The notes below the pieces were generated by a model. That model was not told the origin of the DNA and did no database searches. It worked only from the letters and a program-made list of their open reading frames with translations. A stretch of DNA of 23,046 nucleotides, taken from the NCBI GenBank assembly GCA_025997155.1, contig BNUF01000020.1, positions 1 through 23,046 on the forward strand. Reading direction: 5' to 3'. Positions 6,841-13,907 of the stretch are shown in pieces. This DNA is from Clostridia bacterium. Its GTDB lineage: Bacteria > Bacillota > Clostridia > Lachnospirales > WQUN01. Each line of letters begins with the position of its first letter. Positions within the stretch are counted from its first letter, which is position 1. The position numbers and the translations under genes were made by a program.

Positions 6841-7977
6841 TTAAATTCTCAATATCTTCCCGCTGCCGCCGCAATGCCCGCAACTCTCCGTCAAAAGCCG
6901 TTCAAGCGAATCCCCCGACTTCTTCCTTGTGAGTATAAAAATCCCGACGTCGGTGACGCTTATCACCTCGGCGGAGAACCTGTCCTTTGAAAGACACTCC
7001 GACAGATACGCCCTAAGCTCCTCGTTTTGCTCCTTCTCCTCGGGGTTGATAAAATCGACTATGATTATCCCCGAAAGGTTGCGAAGCCTAAGCTGGCAGG
7101 CGATTTCCGCCGCCGCCTCAAGGTTGATTTTTCGGATAATCTCGCCCCGCCCGTTGCCGCGTGTGCATTTCCCCGAATTCACGTCAACGACGACGCAAGC
7201 CTCCGTCTGTTCTATTATAATACAGCCGCCGCACTTTAGCCACACTTTTTTATTCAAACCTTCGCGAATCTGTTCCTCTATCCCGAAATACCTGAAAATA
7301 TTTACTTCGTTGTCAAAAAATGTATAATCACGGAAGGGCGTGTTTATTATATACTCGTCGGCGGGAATCCCCGAAACCCTTGCTATGGCGCGGGCAAGCG
7401 GACTGTTTTCGGCGCGGATAAGCTTCGGCGCGGTCTCCGTTTGCGCCGATTTCACGACCTCCCGCGCCTGCGAAACAAGCCGCCCTATCTCCGTTTCAAT
7501 AAAAGCCTCGTCCTTGTGCGCGCTGTTCGTGCGGATTACCGCGCTATACCCCTCGGGCAGATACTTTTGATAAATCTGCTTAAGCCGCTCCCGCTCCCGT
7601 TTCCCCTCGATTTTTTTTGAAACCGCCAAAGGCGTGTATTTCTTCGGAACAAGCAAAACCGCGTGCAAACTCGTGAACGAAATTTCCTCCGTCAAATACG
7701 CGCCCTTTGTCCCCACGGGGTCTTTGAGCGCCTGAACGAGAATATACGACCCCCGCTTAACTTTTTGGTCAACCTGCAAAAACGCCTGTTTCTCAAGCCC
7801 TATGTCGATAAACGCGAAATGTGTCGGGAGCATATTTTTCACGACTCCAAGGTAGATATTGCCAATTATAGAAACGTTTACCTTGTCCTCGACAATAAGC
7901 TCCCGAAGTACCCCGTCCTCAAGATACGCGACCCTTGCGCTTTTTTCTCCGTCGTCTATTACTATCTTCGTCTCCAT
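6841..7977 (-). CDS. rng: Ribonuclease G/E family endoribonuclease
   Basis: A 378-residue RNase E/G-type endonuclease that cleaves single-stranded RNA in rRNA maturation or mRNA decay. An S1-like domain starts near residue 37 (GNIYLGVVKNMLP, FIDIGLEKQAFL). The catalytic acidic residues are Asp265 (VVVDVNSGK) and Asp308 (IIIVDFINP), which bind the metal in this family. The C-terminal CGHCGGSG (Cys366 and Cys369) is the zinc-link that joins subunits. It is shorter than the roughly 490-residue E. coli RNase G and lacks the RNase E degradosome tail. ATG 7977 overlaps the upstream DUF2344 stop by one base (TGATG), indicating translational coupling. In many Clostridia this gene follows TIGR03960 and DUF2344 genes and precedes rplU; here no rplU follows, and DJ-1 and surface-protein genes take that place. 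Confidence 0.95.
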   Translation of the reverse strand: METKIVIDDGEKSARVAYLEDGVLRELIVEDKVNVSIIGNIYLGVVKNMLPTHFAFIDIGLEKQAFLQVDQKVKRGSYILVQALKDPVGTKGAYLTEEISFTSLHAVLLVPKKYTPLAVSKKIEGKRERERLKQIYQKYLPEGYSAVIRTNSAHKDEAFIETEIGRLVSQAREVVKSAQTETAPKLIRAENSPLARAIARVSGIPADEYIINTPFRDYTFFDNEVNIFRYFGIEEQIREGLNKKVWLKCGGCIIIEQTEACVVVDVNSGKCTRGNGRGEIIRKINLEAAAEIACQLRLRNLSGIIIVDFINPEEKEQNEELRAYLSECLSKDRFSAEVISVTDVGIFILTRKKSGDSLERLLTESCGHCGGSGKILRI

Positions 7978-8561
7978 CAGAATATCTCTGCTCCGTCGGC
8001 TTTGTACAGTTTAAGCCGCGTATAGGACGCGTTCCCGCAAGCAACCCCCGCCCGCCCGCAAAGCGTTTGCAACACGGCGGACGGCTTGAGATTAGCCGTA
8101 CTCCCCTGTGAAATGCGCATAAACAGCGTGTTTCTGTCTGTGTGCTTTAAGTCGTATATATTTTCGTTCTCACCCATAACTTCCGCCAAAAGTTCCTCCG
8201 AAAAACTCGGCGAAGAGACGGAAAAATCCGCGTACCGCAAAACAGACGCGGGTTCTTTCTCCGTCTCCTCCATAACCCGCCCCCCCAAAACCGCAAGCCC
8301 CAAAGGCGGCATTTGCGCGTTAAGCCGCTCGTCTATTCCGTCAACCTCCGAATTAACGCGAATCGTCATTATCTCAAAAAGCCCCGACACCCCGACAGAC
8401 AAGGGCGCCGCGAAACTCACAAGCGAACGCGGGTTAAACCCCCGCGAATACGCCGCGTCAATCCCCGCCCGCCTAAGCGCCCTCTGCATAAACCGCAAAA
8501 GGTCAAGATGCCCGACAAACTTCATACACCCTGTCTTTTCGTACAAAATCATATATCGCAA
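7977..8561 (-). CDS. TIGR03936/DUF2344 radical-SAM-associated protein
   Basis: A 194-residue protein of the DUF2344 family, usually fused to or encoded next to a TIGR03960 radical-SAM protein. The N-terminus reads MRYMILYEKTG, then VGHLDLLRFMQRALRRAGI, which is diagnostic. AYSRGFNPRSLVSFAAPLSVG follows, also typical. Its biochemical role is not established. The start is a TTG at 8561, chosen because GGGAGG lies 6 bases upstream and the family alignment begins there; ATG 8552 would be 15 bases from that site. The gene overlaps the preceding antitoxin-like gene by 13 bases and the following rng gene by one base. Its usual partner, the TIGR03960 gene, lies 879 bases to the right, with a toxin-antitoxin pair and an antitoxin gene between them. 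Confidence 0.9.
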   Translation of the reverse strand: MRYMILYEKTGCMKFVGHLDLLRFMQRALRRAGIDAAYSRGFNPRSLVSFAAPLSVGVSGLFEIMTIRVNSEVDGIDERLNAQMPPLGLAVLGGRVMEETEKEPASVLRYADFSVSSPSFSEELLAEVMGENENIYDLKHTDRNTLFMRISQGSTANLKPSAVLQTLCGRAGVACGNASYTRLKLYKADGAEIF

Positions 8562-8761
8562 AACGCGCCTCCCGTCCTCAATTTTTCGGCGTATTGGTTA
8601 AGGCAATGATTTATAATTCGTTCCACCGAAACGCCTTTCTCTTTAGAAATCTGTTCAAAACGCTCATACAAATACAAGTCCACGGGAATTGTCACATTTT
8701 TATGAAGTTCCTTGTAATATGGATTTTTTACGCCCTTTGAAAAATCATATTCAGATTTCAT
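8549..8761 (-). CDS. BrnA/CopG-like orphan antitoxin
   Basis: A 70-residue protein beginning MKSEYDFSKGVKNPYYKEL, then NVTIPVDLYLYERFEQISKE. It resembles the small BrnA/CopG-type antitoxins, in which an N-terminal EYDFSKG-like segment precedes a ribbon-helix-helix DNA-binding domain (beta strand about 24-30, helices about 32-40 and 46-60). GGAGG lies 5-6 bases before ATG 8761; an in-frame GTG at 8767 is unlikely. No toxin gene of the BrnT or HicA type is adjacent. The 3' end overlaps the DUF2344 gene by 13 bases, so it is translationally linked to a housekeeping gene. It may be a decayed toxin-antitoxin remnant, an antitoxin acting in trans, or a regulator of this operon. Confidence 0.75.
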   Translation of the reverse strand: MKSEYDFSKGVKNPYYKELHKNVTIPVDLYLYERFEQISKEKGVSVERIINHCLNQYAEKLRTGGAFCDI

Positions 8762-8835
8762 AAGCACCTCCGTATTGTTTGGTTTCGTTAAATCCCCCTA
8801 TACCTGTGAAGATTTATCAGTGTTGCTTGAGCGTA

Positions 8836-8864
8836 TTGACACTGGGAATACACTGTATTACAAT
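8836..8864 (+). promoter_or_regulatory. Promoter of the relB-yafQ-like pair with embedded palindromic operator
   Basis: TTGACA at 8836-8841 and TACAAT at 8859-8864 are 17 bases apart. The spacer holds a perfect 13-base palindrome (AATACA-C-TGTATT, 8847-8859) that touches the -10 element. Type II antitoxins usually repress their own promoter by binding such a site, so this is a likely operator. Confidence 0.75.
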
Positions 8865-8887
8865 ATTTATAAAAAGGAGTGGTTAGT

Positions 8888-9178
8888 ATGGAAAACACCA
8901 CAAAAGTCGGATTTCGCGTAAACTCGGAGTTAAAAAAAGAGGCGGAGGAACTTTTTACGGAACTCGGGCTTAATATGACTTCCGCGCTTAATATGTTCCT
9001 GCGAAAAGCCGTGCTTACGCAAGGGATTCCGTTTGATGTGTCAAAAGCATACAAAGACGAAATCCGTGACGCTATGAGAGAAGCGGAACGCGTCGCCGCC
9101 GACCCGAACGCCAAAACCTACGCGCATTTTTCCGAATTGCTGGAGGAAATTGAAAATGAAATCGCAAACGAAATATGA
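8888..9178 (+). CDS. RelB/DinJ-family antitoxin
   Basis: A 96-residue antitoxin. The N-terminal ribbon-helix-helix reads TTKVGFRVNSELKKEAEELF, and GLNMTSALNMFLRKAV is typical of RelB/DinJ proteins. The C-terminal half (about 60-96) is acidic and would wrap around the toxin. AAGGAG lies 9 bases before ATG 8888, which is preferred to the in-frame upstream starts. The next gene overlaps its 3' end by 23 bases, the standard antitoxin-then-toxin arrangement. A consensus promoter with a palindromic operator precedes it. Confidence 0.92.
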   Translation: MENTTKVGFRVNSELKKEAEELFTELGLNMTSALNMFLRKAVLTQGIPFDVSKAYKDEIRDAMREAERVAADPNAKTYAHFSELLEEIENEIANEI

Positions 9179-9443
9179 CGTAAGGTCCACCAGCCGTTTC
9201 AGAAGAGACTTGAAGCGGGCGGTAAAACGCGGGCAAAACGTGTCGCTCCTTGACGAAATCGTGAATAAACTCGCGGACGGAACGCCTCTTCCCGAAAAGA
9301 ACCGCGACCACGAACTGTCGGGCGAATGGGCGGGACACCGCGAGTGCCACATATCCCCCGATTGGCTTTTGGTATACCTTATCAAGGACGACATTCTTGT
9401 CCTCACGCTAGCGGGTACAGGTTCGCACAGCGACATATTCTAG
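9156..9443 (+). CDS. YafQ-family mRNA interferase toxin
   Basis: A 95-residue RelE-superfamily toxin that would cleave mRNA on the ribosome when not bound by its antitoxin. The C-terminal block CHISPDWLLVYLIKDD and TGSHSDIF matches YafQ. Catalytic-type histidines and aspartate are present: His of DHEL, His and Asp of CHISPDW, and His of SHSD. The acidic residue just before CH is Glu rather than Asp. ATG 9156 was chosen because GGAGG (9142-9146) is 9 bases upstream; an in-frame TTG at 9150 would be too close. Its TAG stop shares the palindrome CTAG with the stop of the converging radical-SAM gene. It appears intact. Confidence 0.92.
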   Translation: MKSQTKYDVRSTSRFRRDLKRAVKRGQNVSLLDEIVNKLADGTPLPEKNRDHELSGEWAGHRECHISPDWLLVYLIKDDILVLTLAGTGSHSDIF

Positions 9444-11233
9444 CGACACCCAATCCCGCAGGCGGAGCAGTTTTCGCGGCAGTTCGGGGTTTGCTCGTTT
9501 CGGTAGGCGCGTTCTCTCTCGCGGATAAAAAATTCTTTTGAGACGCCGCAGTCAATGTGTTCCCACGGAAGTATCTCGGAAACGTCCCTGACTCTGGAGG
9601 TATAAAAGGCAAGGTCAAGTCCCGTTTCCTCAAACGCCTGTTTCCAAAGCGAATACCTGAAAATGTCGTTCCAGCCGTCAAACCTAGCTCCGAGTTCCCA
9701 AGCGCGGACGATACCTTTGCAAACCCGCCTGTCCCCCCGCGCCAAAATCCCCTCAATCACCGCGAGTTCACAATCGTGATAGGTATATCTAACGGCGCGT
9801 TTCGCCCTTTTAGACGCCGCGGGGATTGCGTTTTTCACATACATATGCTTGCCAAGAAATTCCTCCGTGGTGTTCTGCGCCTCCCACTGGAACGGGGTGT
9901 GCGGTTTCGGCACGAAACAAGCCGCGCTCACGCCGATACTCAAATGTTTGTTTTGCGTAAGATTCATAATGCCGCATACCGTCTGAACGATTCCGTCCAG
10001 GTCCTCTTTGGTCTCCGTGGGGAGACCCGTCATAAAATACAGTTTAACCTTAGTAATCCCCGACTCGAACGCAAGCTTTGCCCCGTTTTGTATATCCTCG
10101 TCCGAAAGGTTTTTGTTTATGACGCGGCGCAGGCGCAGAGTCCCCGCCTCGGGCGCGAAGGTAAGGCTCGATTTTCTCACCGTCTGCACGCTGTTCGCGA
10201 GCTCCGTGGTAAACGCGTCGACCCGAAGTGACGGAAGGGATACGTTTATGTTGTCCTTTGTAAACCTCTCGTCAAGAGCTCGCGCAAGTTCGTTAAACCG
10301 CGTGTAATCCCCCGTGCTGAGCGACACGAGAGAAATCTCGTCATATCCTGTCGAAGCAACCAGTTCCTCCGCCTGCGACATAAGCGTTTCGGGTTCTTTC
10401 TCTCTTGCGGGGCGGTACGAATACCCCGCCTGACAAAAGCGGCACCCTCGTATACACCCGCGAAAAACCTCGACCGACACGCGGTTATGCACCGTCTCGA
10501 CAAGCGGAACAAGTGTCTTTTTCGGAAAAAACGACTTGTCCATATCCTCTATAAAAACCCGCGAAATTTTGGGTTTAATCCCCTCCGCGTTCGGCGTAAT
10601 CTCTTTTATCGTCCCGTCCTCGTTGTAGCTAACGGAATAAAACATAGGCACATAAACCCCGTCTATATCCGCGATTTCCCTCAAAAACCCCGACTTGCTC
10701 AAGCGTCTTTTATACGCGTCAAGAATCTTGTCAAGATTTTCCTCCGCCTCGCCGATATAAAAAAAATCGAAAATATCAGCCAAGGGTTCGGGGTTGAGGG
10801 TGCAAATCCCCCCCGCGCAGACAATCGGCGAATCCTCCCCCCGCAAAGTACTCAAAATCGGAATCCCCGCCAAATCGAGCATATTAAGCACATTGGTATA
10901 ACTCATCTCGTATTGCAGAGTGAACCCCAAAATATCGAAATCCCCCGCCGAAGTCCCCGTTTCAAGGCTCTCCAAAAACAGCCCGTTCTCGCGAAGCAGA
11001 GTTTCCATATCTCCCCACGGAGCGAAAAACCTTTCGCAATACGTGTCCTCGCGCCTGTTCAGCAAAAAATACAGTATCTGCAACCCGAGGCAGCTCATTC
11101 CGACCTCATATATATCGGGAAAGCAAAACCCGAACCGAATTTTCCCGGATATATCCTTTTTTACCATATTTATCTCATTGCCGATATACCTTGCGGGTTT
11201 TTCCGTTTGTAATAAAATTTCGTCGCTATACAT
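9440..11233 (-). CDS. TIGR03960-family radical SAM protein with B12-binding-like N-terminus
   Basis: A 597-residue protein. The N-terminal region (about 30-190) resembles a cobalamin-binding-like fold (FCFPDIYEVGMSCLGLQIL, GFTLQYEMSYTN). The radical-SAM core follows, with the [4Fe-4S] motif CxxxCxxC at Cys260, Cys264 and Cys267 (RGCIRGCRFCQAGY). A C-terminal cysteine cluster at 585, 589, 592 and 596 may bind a second metal site. The family's reaction is not established. It is normally adjacent to or fused with DUF2344, and here that partner lies beyond the inserted toxin-antitoxin region. AGGGGAAATTT precedes ATG 11233, and a good promoter lies just upstream. The last four bases overlap the toxin gene tail to tail. 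Confidence 0.93.
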   Translation of the reverse strand: MYSDEILLQTEKPARYIGNEINMVKKDISGKIRFGFCFPDIYEVGMSCLGLQILYFLLNRREDTYCERFFAPWGDMETLLRENGLFLESLETGTSAGDFDILGFTLQYEMSYTNVLNMLDLAGIPILSTLRGEDSPIVCAGGICTLNPEPLADIFDFFYIGEAEENLDKILDAYKRRLSKSGFLREIADIDGVYVPMFYSVSYNEDGTIKEITPNAEGIKPKISRVFIEDMDKSFFPKKTLVPLVETVHNRVSVEVFRGCIRGCRFCQAGYSYRPAREKEPETLMSQAEELVASTGYDEISLVSLSTGDYTRFNELARALDERFTKDNINVSLPSLRVDAFTTELANSVQTVRKSSLTFAPEAGTLRLRRVINKNLSDEDIQNGAKLAFESGITKVKLYFMTGLPTETKEDLDGIVQTVCGIMNLTQNKHLSIGVSAACFVPKPHTPFQWEAQNTTEEFLGKHMYVKNAIPAASKRAKRAVRYTYHDCELAVIEGILARGDRRVCKGIVRAWELGARFDGWNDIFRYSLWKQAFEETGLDLAFYTSRVRDVSEILPWEHIDCGVSKEFFIRERERAYRNEQTPNCRENCSACGIGCR

Positions 11234-11261
11234 AAATTTCCCCTAATCATATAATACTTAC

Positions 11262-11290
11262 ATTATACGTTAATATCGCCTTCTAATCAA
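11262..11290 (-). promoter_or_regulatory. Sigma-A promoter of the TIGR03960 gene
   Basis: On the minus strand TTGATT (11285-11290) and TATAAT (11262-11267) are separated by 17 bases. The -10 lies about 29 bases before the start codon at 11233. It is divergent from, and close to, the mbl promoter. Confidence 0.7.
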
Positions 11291-11307
11291 GCGTCTAAAA
11301 TTTTAAG

Positions 11308-11335
11308 TTGCACAGCGTGAAAATTAGTGTATAAT
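11308..11335 (+). promoter_or_regulatory. Sigma-A promoter of mbl
   Basis: TTGCAC (11308-11313) and TATAAT (11330-11335) are separated by 16 bases, 43 bases before the mbl ATG. The bases leading into the -10, AAATTAGTG, also occur directly before the yqeG -10. Confidence 0.7.
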
Positions 11336-11378
11336 GTAGAGGTAGTATTTAGAGAACTGTTGAAAGGGATAAAAAATT

Positions 11379-12407
11379 ATGTTTGGCGCGGATATGGGAA
11401 TTGATTTAGGTACGGCGAACGTGTTGGTTTACATAAAGGGACAGGGGATTGTACTCCGCGAACCTTCCGTTGTAGCTATCGACAAAAACAAAGACACACT
11501 CCTCGCGGTGGGCGAGGAGGCGCGAAAAATGCTGGGACGCACGCCCGGAAACATAGTCGCGATACGCCCCTTGCGCGAGGGCGTTATTTCGGACTACGAC
11601 ATTACGGAAAAAATGCTGAGGTATTTCATAGAAAAAGCAATCGGTAAATCTCTGCTTGTCAAACCGCGCATATCGGTTTGCGTGCCGTCCTCCGTCACGG
11701 AAGTCGAACGCCGCGCCGTCGAGGACGCGACAAGACAGGCGGGGGCGAGACAGGTTTTTATAATCGAGGAGCCCGTCGCCGCCGCAATCGGGGCGGGGAT
11801 TGACATTGCCCGCGCTTGCGGGAGTATGGTCGTCGATATCGGCGGGGGAACGACCGACGTCGCCGTGATTTCGCTCGGCGGCACAGTCGTAAGCACCTCC
11901 CTCAAAGTCGCGGGGGACAACTTTGACGAGTCCATCGTGCGGTTTATGCGAAAAAAACACAGTATGCTAATCGGCGAACGAACCGCCGAGGATTTGAAAA
12001 TAAACATCGGGACGGCGTTCCCGCGAACGGTACCCGTCACAATGGACATTCGCGGGCGTAATCTTGTCACGGGGCTTCCGAAGACAATCACCGTCACCTC
12101 CGACGAAATGCAGGAGGCGCTTGCGGAATCCGTCGCGAGTATCGTCGACGCGGTGCATAGCGTGCTTGAACGCACGCCGCCCGAGCTCGCCTCCGACATA
12201 GCGGACAGAGGTATCGTTATGACGGGCGGCGGGAGCTGTCTGTACGGGCTCGACCAGCTTATCAAGAAAAAAACGGGGATAACCGCCACGATAGCGCAGG
12301 ACGCAATGGACTGCGTGGCAATCGGCACAGGGCAGTATATCGAATTCGCGACCTGCGGAAAAGGGAGCGAACTCGCAAAAAGTTCAAGTTACGCAAACCG
12401 CCGCTAG
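11379..12407 (+). CDS. mbl: Rod-shape-determining actin homologue, MreB/Mbl
   Basis: A 342-residue bacterial actin that polymerises at the membrane and organises cell-wall synthesis along the cylinder. Nucleotide-binding motifs are present: phosphate 1 near residues 9-13 (DLGTAN), phosphate 2 at 153-160 (DIGGGTTD) and the adenosine loop at 280-286 (VMTGGGS). The N-terminal MFGADMGIDLGTANV is typical. The symbol is based on context: Bacillus mbl lies directly upstream of flhO and flhP, and the same rod genes follow here after a two-gene insertion. GAAAGGG lies before ATG 11379. The stop is one base from the next start. The length is normal. Confidence 0.93.
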   Translation: MFGADMGIDLGTANVLVYIKGQGIVLREPSVVAIDKNKDTLLAVGEEARKMLGRTPGNIVAIRPLREGVISDYDITEKMLRYFIEKAIGKSLLVKPRISVCVPSSVTEVERRAVEDATRQAGARQVFIIEEPVAAAIGAGIDIARACGSMVVDIGGGTTDVAVISLGGTVVSTSLKVAGDNFDESIVRFMRKKHSMLIGERTAEDLKINIGTAFPRTVPVTMDIRGRNLVTGLPKTITVTSDEMQEALAESVASIVDAVHSVLERTPPELASDIADRGIVMTGGGSCLYGLDQLIKKKTGITATIAQDAMDCVAIGTGQYIEFATCGKGSELAKSSSYANRR

Positions 12408-12408
12408 T

Positions 12409-12822
12409 ATGAATTCAAAACAAGACGAACAGCTTACTTTGCTCGACAAGAGCCGTCGGAAAACCTTGCGCGAACACCCCGAACTTATTTTGCCGAACGC
12501 GGATAACGCGGAAATCTCCTCCGAGAAATTTACAAGCTATATATTCAATCCGTGTAACAAGACGGGTTTTGCGAAGGGCAAAGCTTTCACGCACAGACTG
12601 GGGTACTCTATTTCTAACTGGGAAGAATTAAAGCTTGAAATACAAAGAAATATCAAGAACTTCCCCGCGAAATTTCGGCAAGCCACACCTTTTGGAAACG
12701 AATATGAACAAAAGATGATTTTGTACGGCAAAACCAATAAGCCGACAAACGTTATTGTCGCGTGGTATGAAAAACGCGGCAGAACTTGGCTTGCGACGCT
12801 TTATGTCAAAGAGGTGGATTAA
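12409..12822 (+). CDS. DUF6883-like protein, possible toxin of a two-gene module
   Basis: A 137-residue protein whose core (about 25-135) resembles the DUF6883 family: LILPNADNAEISSEKFTSYI, then GKAFTHRLGYSISNWEELK, then a C-terminal beta hairpin (NVIVAWYEKRG, WLATLYV). No signal or membrane segment is seen. The family has no established function that I know of; its pairing with a small downstream partner is toxin-antitoxin-like, which is inference. ATG 12409 follows the mbl TAG after one base and I see no clear Shine-Dalgarno sequence, so translation probably relies on re-initiation after mbl. Its stop directly abuts the next ATG. Base composition is visibly more A+T-rich than mbl, which suggests acquisition. 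Confidence 0.78.
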   Translation: MNSKQDEQLTLLDKSRRKTLREHPELILPNADNAEISSEKFTSYIFNPCNKTGFAKGKAFTHRLGYSISNWEELKLEIQRNIKNFPAKFRQATPFGNEYEQKMILYGKTNKPTNVIVAWYEKRGRTWLATLYVKEVD

Positions 12823-13038
12823 ATGTTTATCGAACAGTATCAGGAAGTTGTTTTGAAAGACGGGCAAACAGGCTGCGCGGTCGAAGTTTTTGAACAGACA
12901 GGGTTTGTGGTTGACATTGGCAATTCGCCTAAAAACTGGGATACAATATATGCCGAGATAAACGATATTGACATGGAAGAAACTGAACGTTTATACGAAC
13001 GCGAACACGGAAAAGCCAAACAATTCGCCTTTGCGTAG
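12823..13038 (+). CDS. DUF4926-like small protein, partner of the preceding gene
   Basis: A 71-residue protein. Residues 6-50 (YQEVVLKDG, GCAVEVFEQTGFVVDIG) look like the small beta-barrel DUF4926 family, followed by an acidic helix (DIDMEETERLYERE). GAGGTGG precedes the ATG at 12823, which starts immediately after the previous gene's TAA. The size, acidity and position fit an antitoxin or immunity role for the DUF6883-like protein, but that is a guess. I am less sure of the family than for its neighbour. Confidence 0.65.
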   Translation: MFIEQYQEVVLKDGQTGCAVEVFEQTGFVVDIGNSPKNWDTIYAEINDIDMEETERLYEREHGKAKQFAFA

Positions 13039-13046
13039 TTTTGGGT

Positions 13047-13073
13047 TAAGAAAACTCAGGATAAAGCCGATAT
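13047..13073 (+). promoter_or_regulatory. SigD (sigma-28) type promoter of the rod-gene operon
   Basis: TAAG (13047-13050) and GCCGATAT (13066-13073) are separated by exactly 15 bases. The Bacillus SigD consensus is TAAA-N15-GCCGATAT, so only one base differs. It lies 30 bases before the flhO start, in the gap after the DUF4926-like gene. This is expected for flagellar genes and makes flhO-flhP-flgJ a separate transcription unit from mbl. Confidence 0.82.
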
Positions 13074-13102
13074 AGTCTTATAAGAGATTCGGAGGGAATT
13101 TT

Positions 13103-13879
13103 ATGGTACGAGGATTATACGAGGCCGCGCTTGGAATGAACACGGCGATGAAAAAACTTGACGTTGTTTCAAACAACATTGCGAACGTCGATACCGTGGG
13201 TTTCAAGAAGGACGCCGTTGTGACCCAGAGTTTTTCGGACGAACTTATGAAACGTCTGGGCGACCCCGCGCTTAACGAGCTTAGGCCCAACACGGCTATC
13301 GGCAAGATGCAGCTCGGGCTGACCGTCGACAACGTTGTGACGAAATTCACGACGGGGGCGTTTAAGGTGACGAACAACGATTTTGATACGTGCGTTGACG
13401 GCGACGGTTTCTACTCCGTTCAGGTGACCGACCCGAGCGGAAACGTCAGCACGAAATACACCCGTGACGGGCTTTTCACGACAGCGAACGACGTTCTTGT
13501 GTCGAATGACGGCAACCCTATTTTGGGGCAAAACGGCATAATCAGGATTCCACCGTCGGCGAAGATGACGATTGACGAGTACGGGAACGTGTACGCGGAC
13601 TCGGATTTGGTCGACCAGCTCCAGATGACCTCCTTCACCGACAACGCCACGCTCCGCAAATACGGCGACAACCTCTACAACACCACGGACGACAGCGTGA
13701 AGTCGAATTTCGCGGGAAAAGTGCGGCAGGGTATGACCGAGGCGTCGAACGTCAACTCCGTAAACGAAATGGTCGATATGATTGTCGTAAACCGTTGGTA
13801 CGAGGCGAATCAGCGCGTCGTCACGACTATCGACAGCACGCTTGACAAGTCGGTAAACGTTGTGGGCGCTCAAAGATAA
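13103..13879 (+). CDS. flhO: Flagellar basal-body rod protein, FlgF/FlhO type
   Basis: A 258-residue flagellar rod protein exported by the flagellar type III apparatus to build the rod across the envelope. The N-terminal rod motif (GLYEAALGMN, LDVVSNNIANVDTVGFKKD) and the C-terminal motif (NVNSVNEMVDMIVVNRWYEANQRV) form the coiled-coil D0 parts. The middle (about 95-165, VDGDGFYSVQV and GNPIL) is the FlgE/F/G-like core. GGAGGG lies 6 bases before the ATG. It is 28 bases upstream of the flhP-type gene. FlgF is the equivalent name in other genera. Confidence 0.92.
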   Translation: MVRGLYEAALGMNTAMKKLDVVSNNIANVDTVGFKKDAVVTQSFSDELMKRLGDPALNELRPNTAIGKMQLGLTVDNVVTKFTTGAFKVTNNDFDTCVDGDGFYSVQVTDPSGNVSTKYTRDGLFTTANDVLVSNDGNPILGQNGIIRIPPSAKMTIDEYGNVYADSDLVDQLQMTSFTDNATLRKYGDNLYNTTDDSVKSNFAGKVRQGMTEASNVNSVNEMVDMIVVNRWYEANQRVVTTIDSTLDKSVNVVGAQR

Positions 13880-13907
13880 CAAAAGATGACGAGAGGGGTT
13901 TTATAGT

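Noticed and set aside
10751..10758. GCCGATAT resembling a SigD -10 on the plus strand
   Set aside because: It lies inside the antisense of the TIGR03960 gene, with no -35 at the right distance and no plus-strand gene after it. The same applies to the copy at 11180-11187.
11594..12328. Minus-strand open frame inside mbl (244 codons)
   Set aside because: It is a shadow of the conserved mbl coding sequence with no start signal or recognisable domain.
13039..13102. Possible cyclic-di-GMP riboswitch upstream of the rod operon
   Set aside because: The gap is only 64 bases and is accounted for by the SigD-type promoter and ribosome site; no GEMM-like core was seen.
13169..13882. Minus-strand open frame across flhO (237 codons)
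   Set aside because: It is antisense to a clear flagellar rod gene, with composition produced by the opposite strand.
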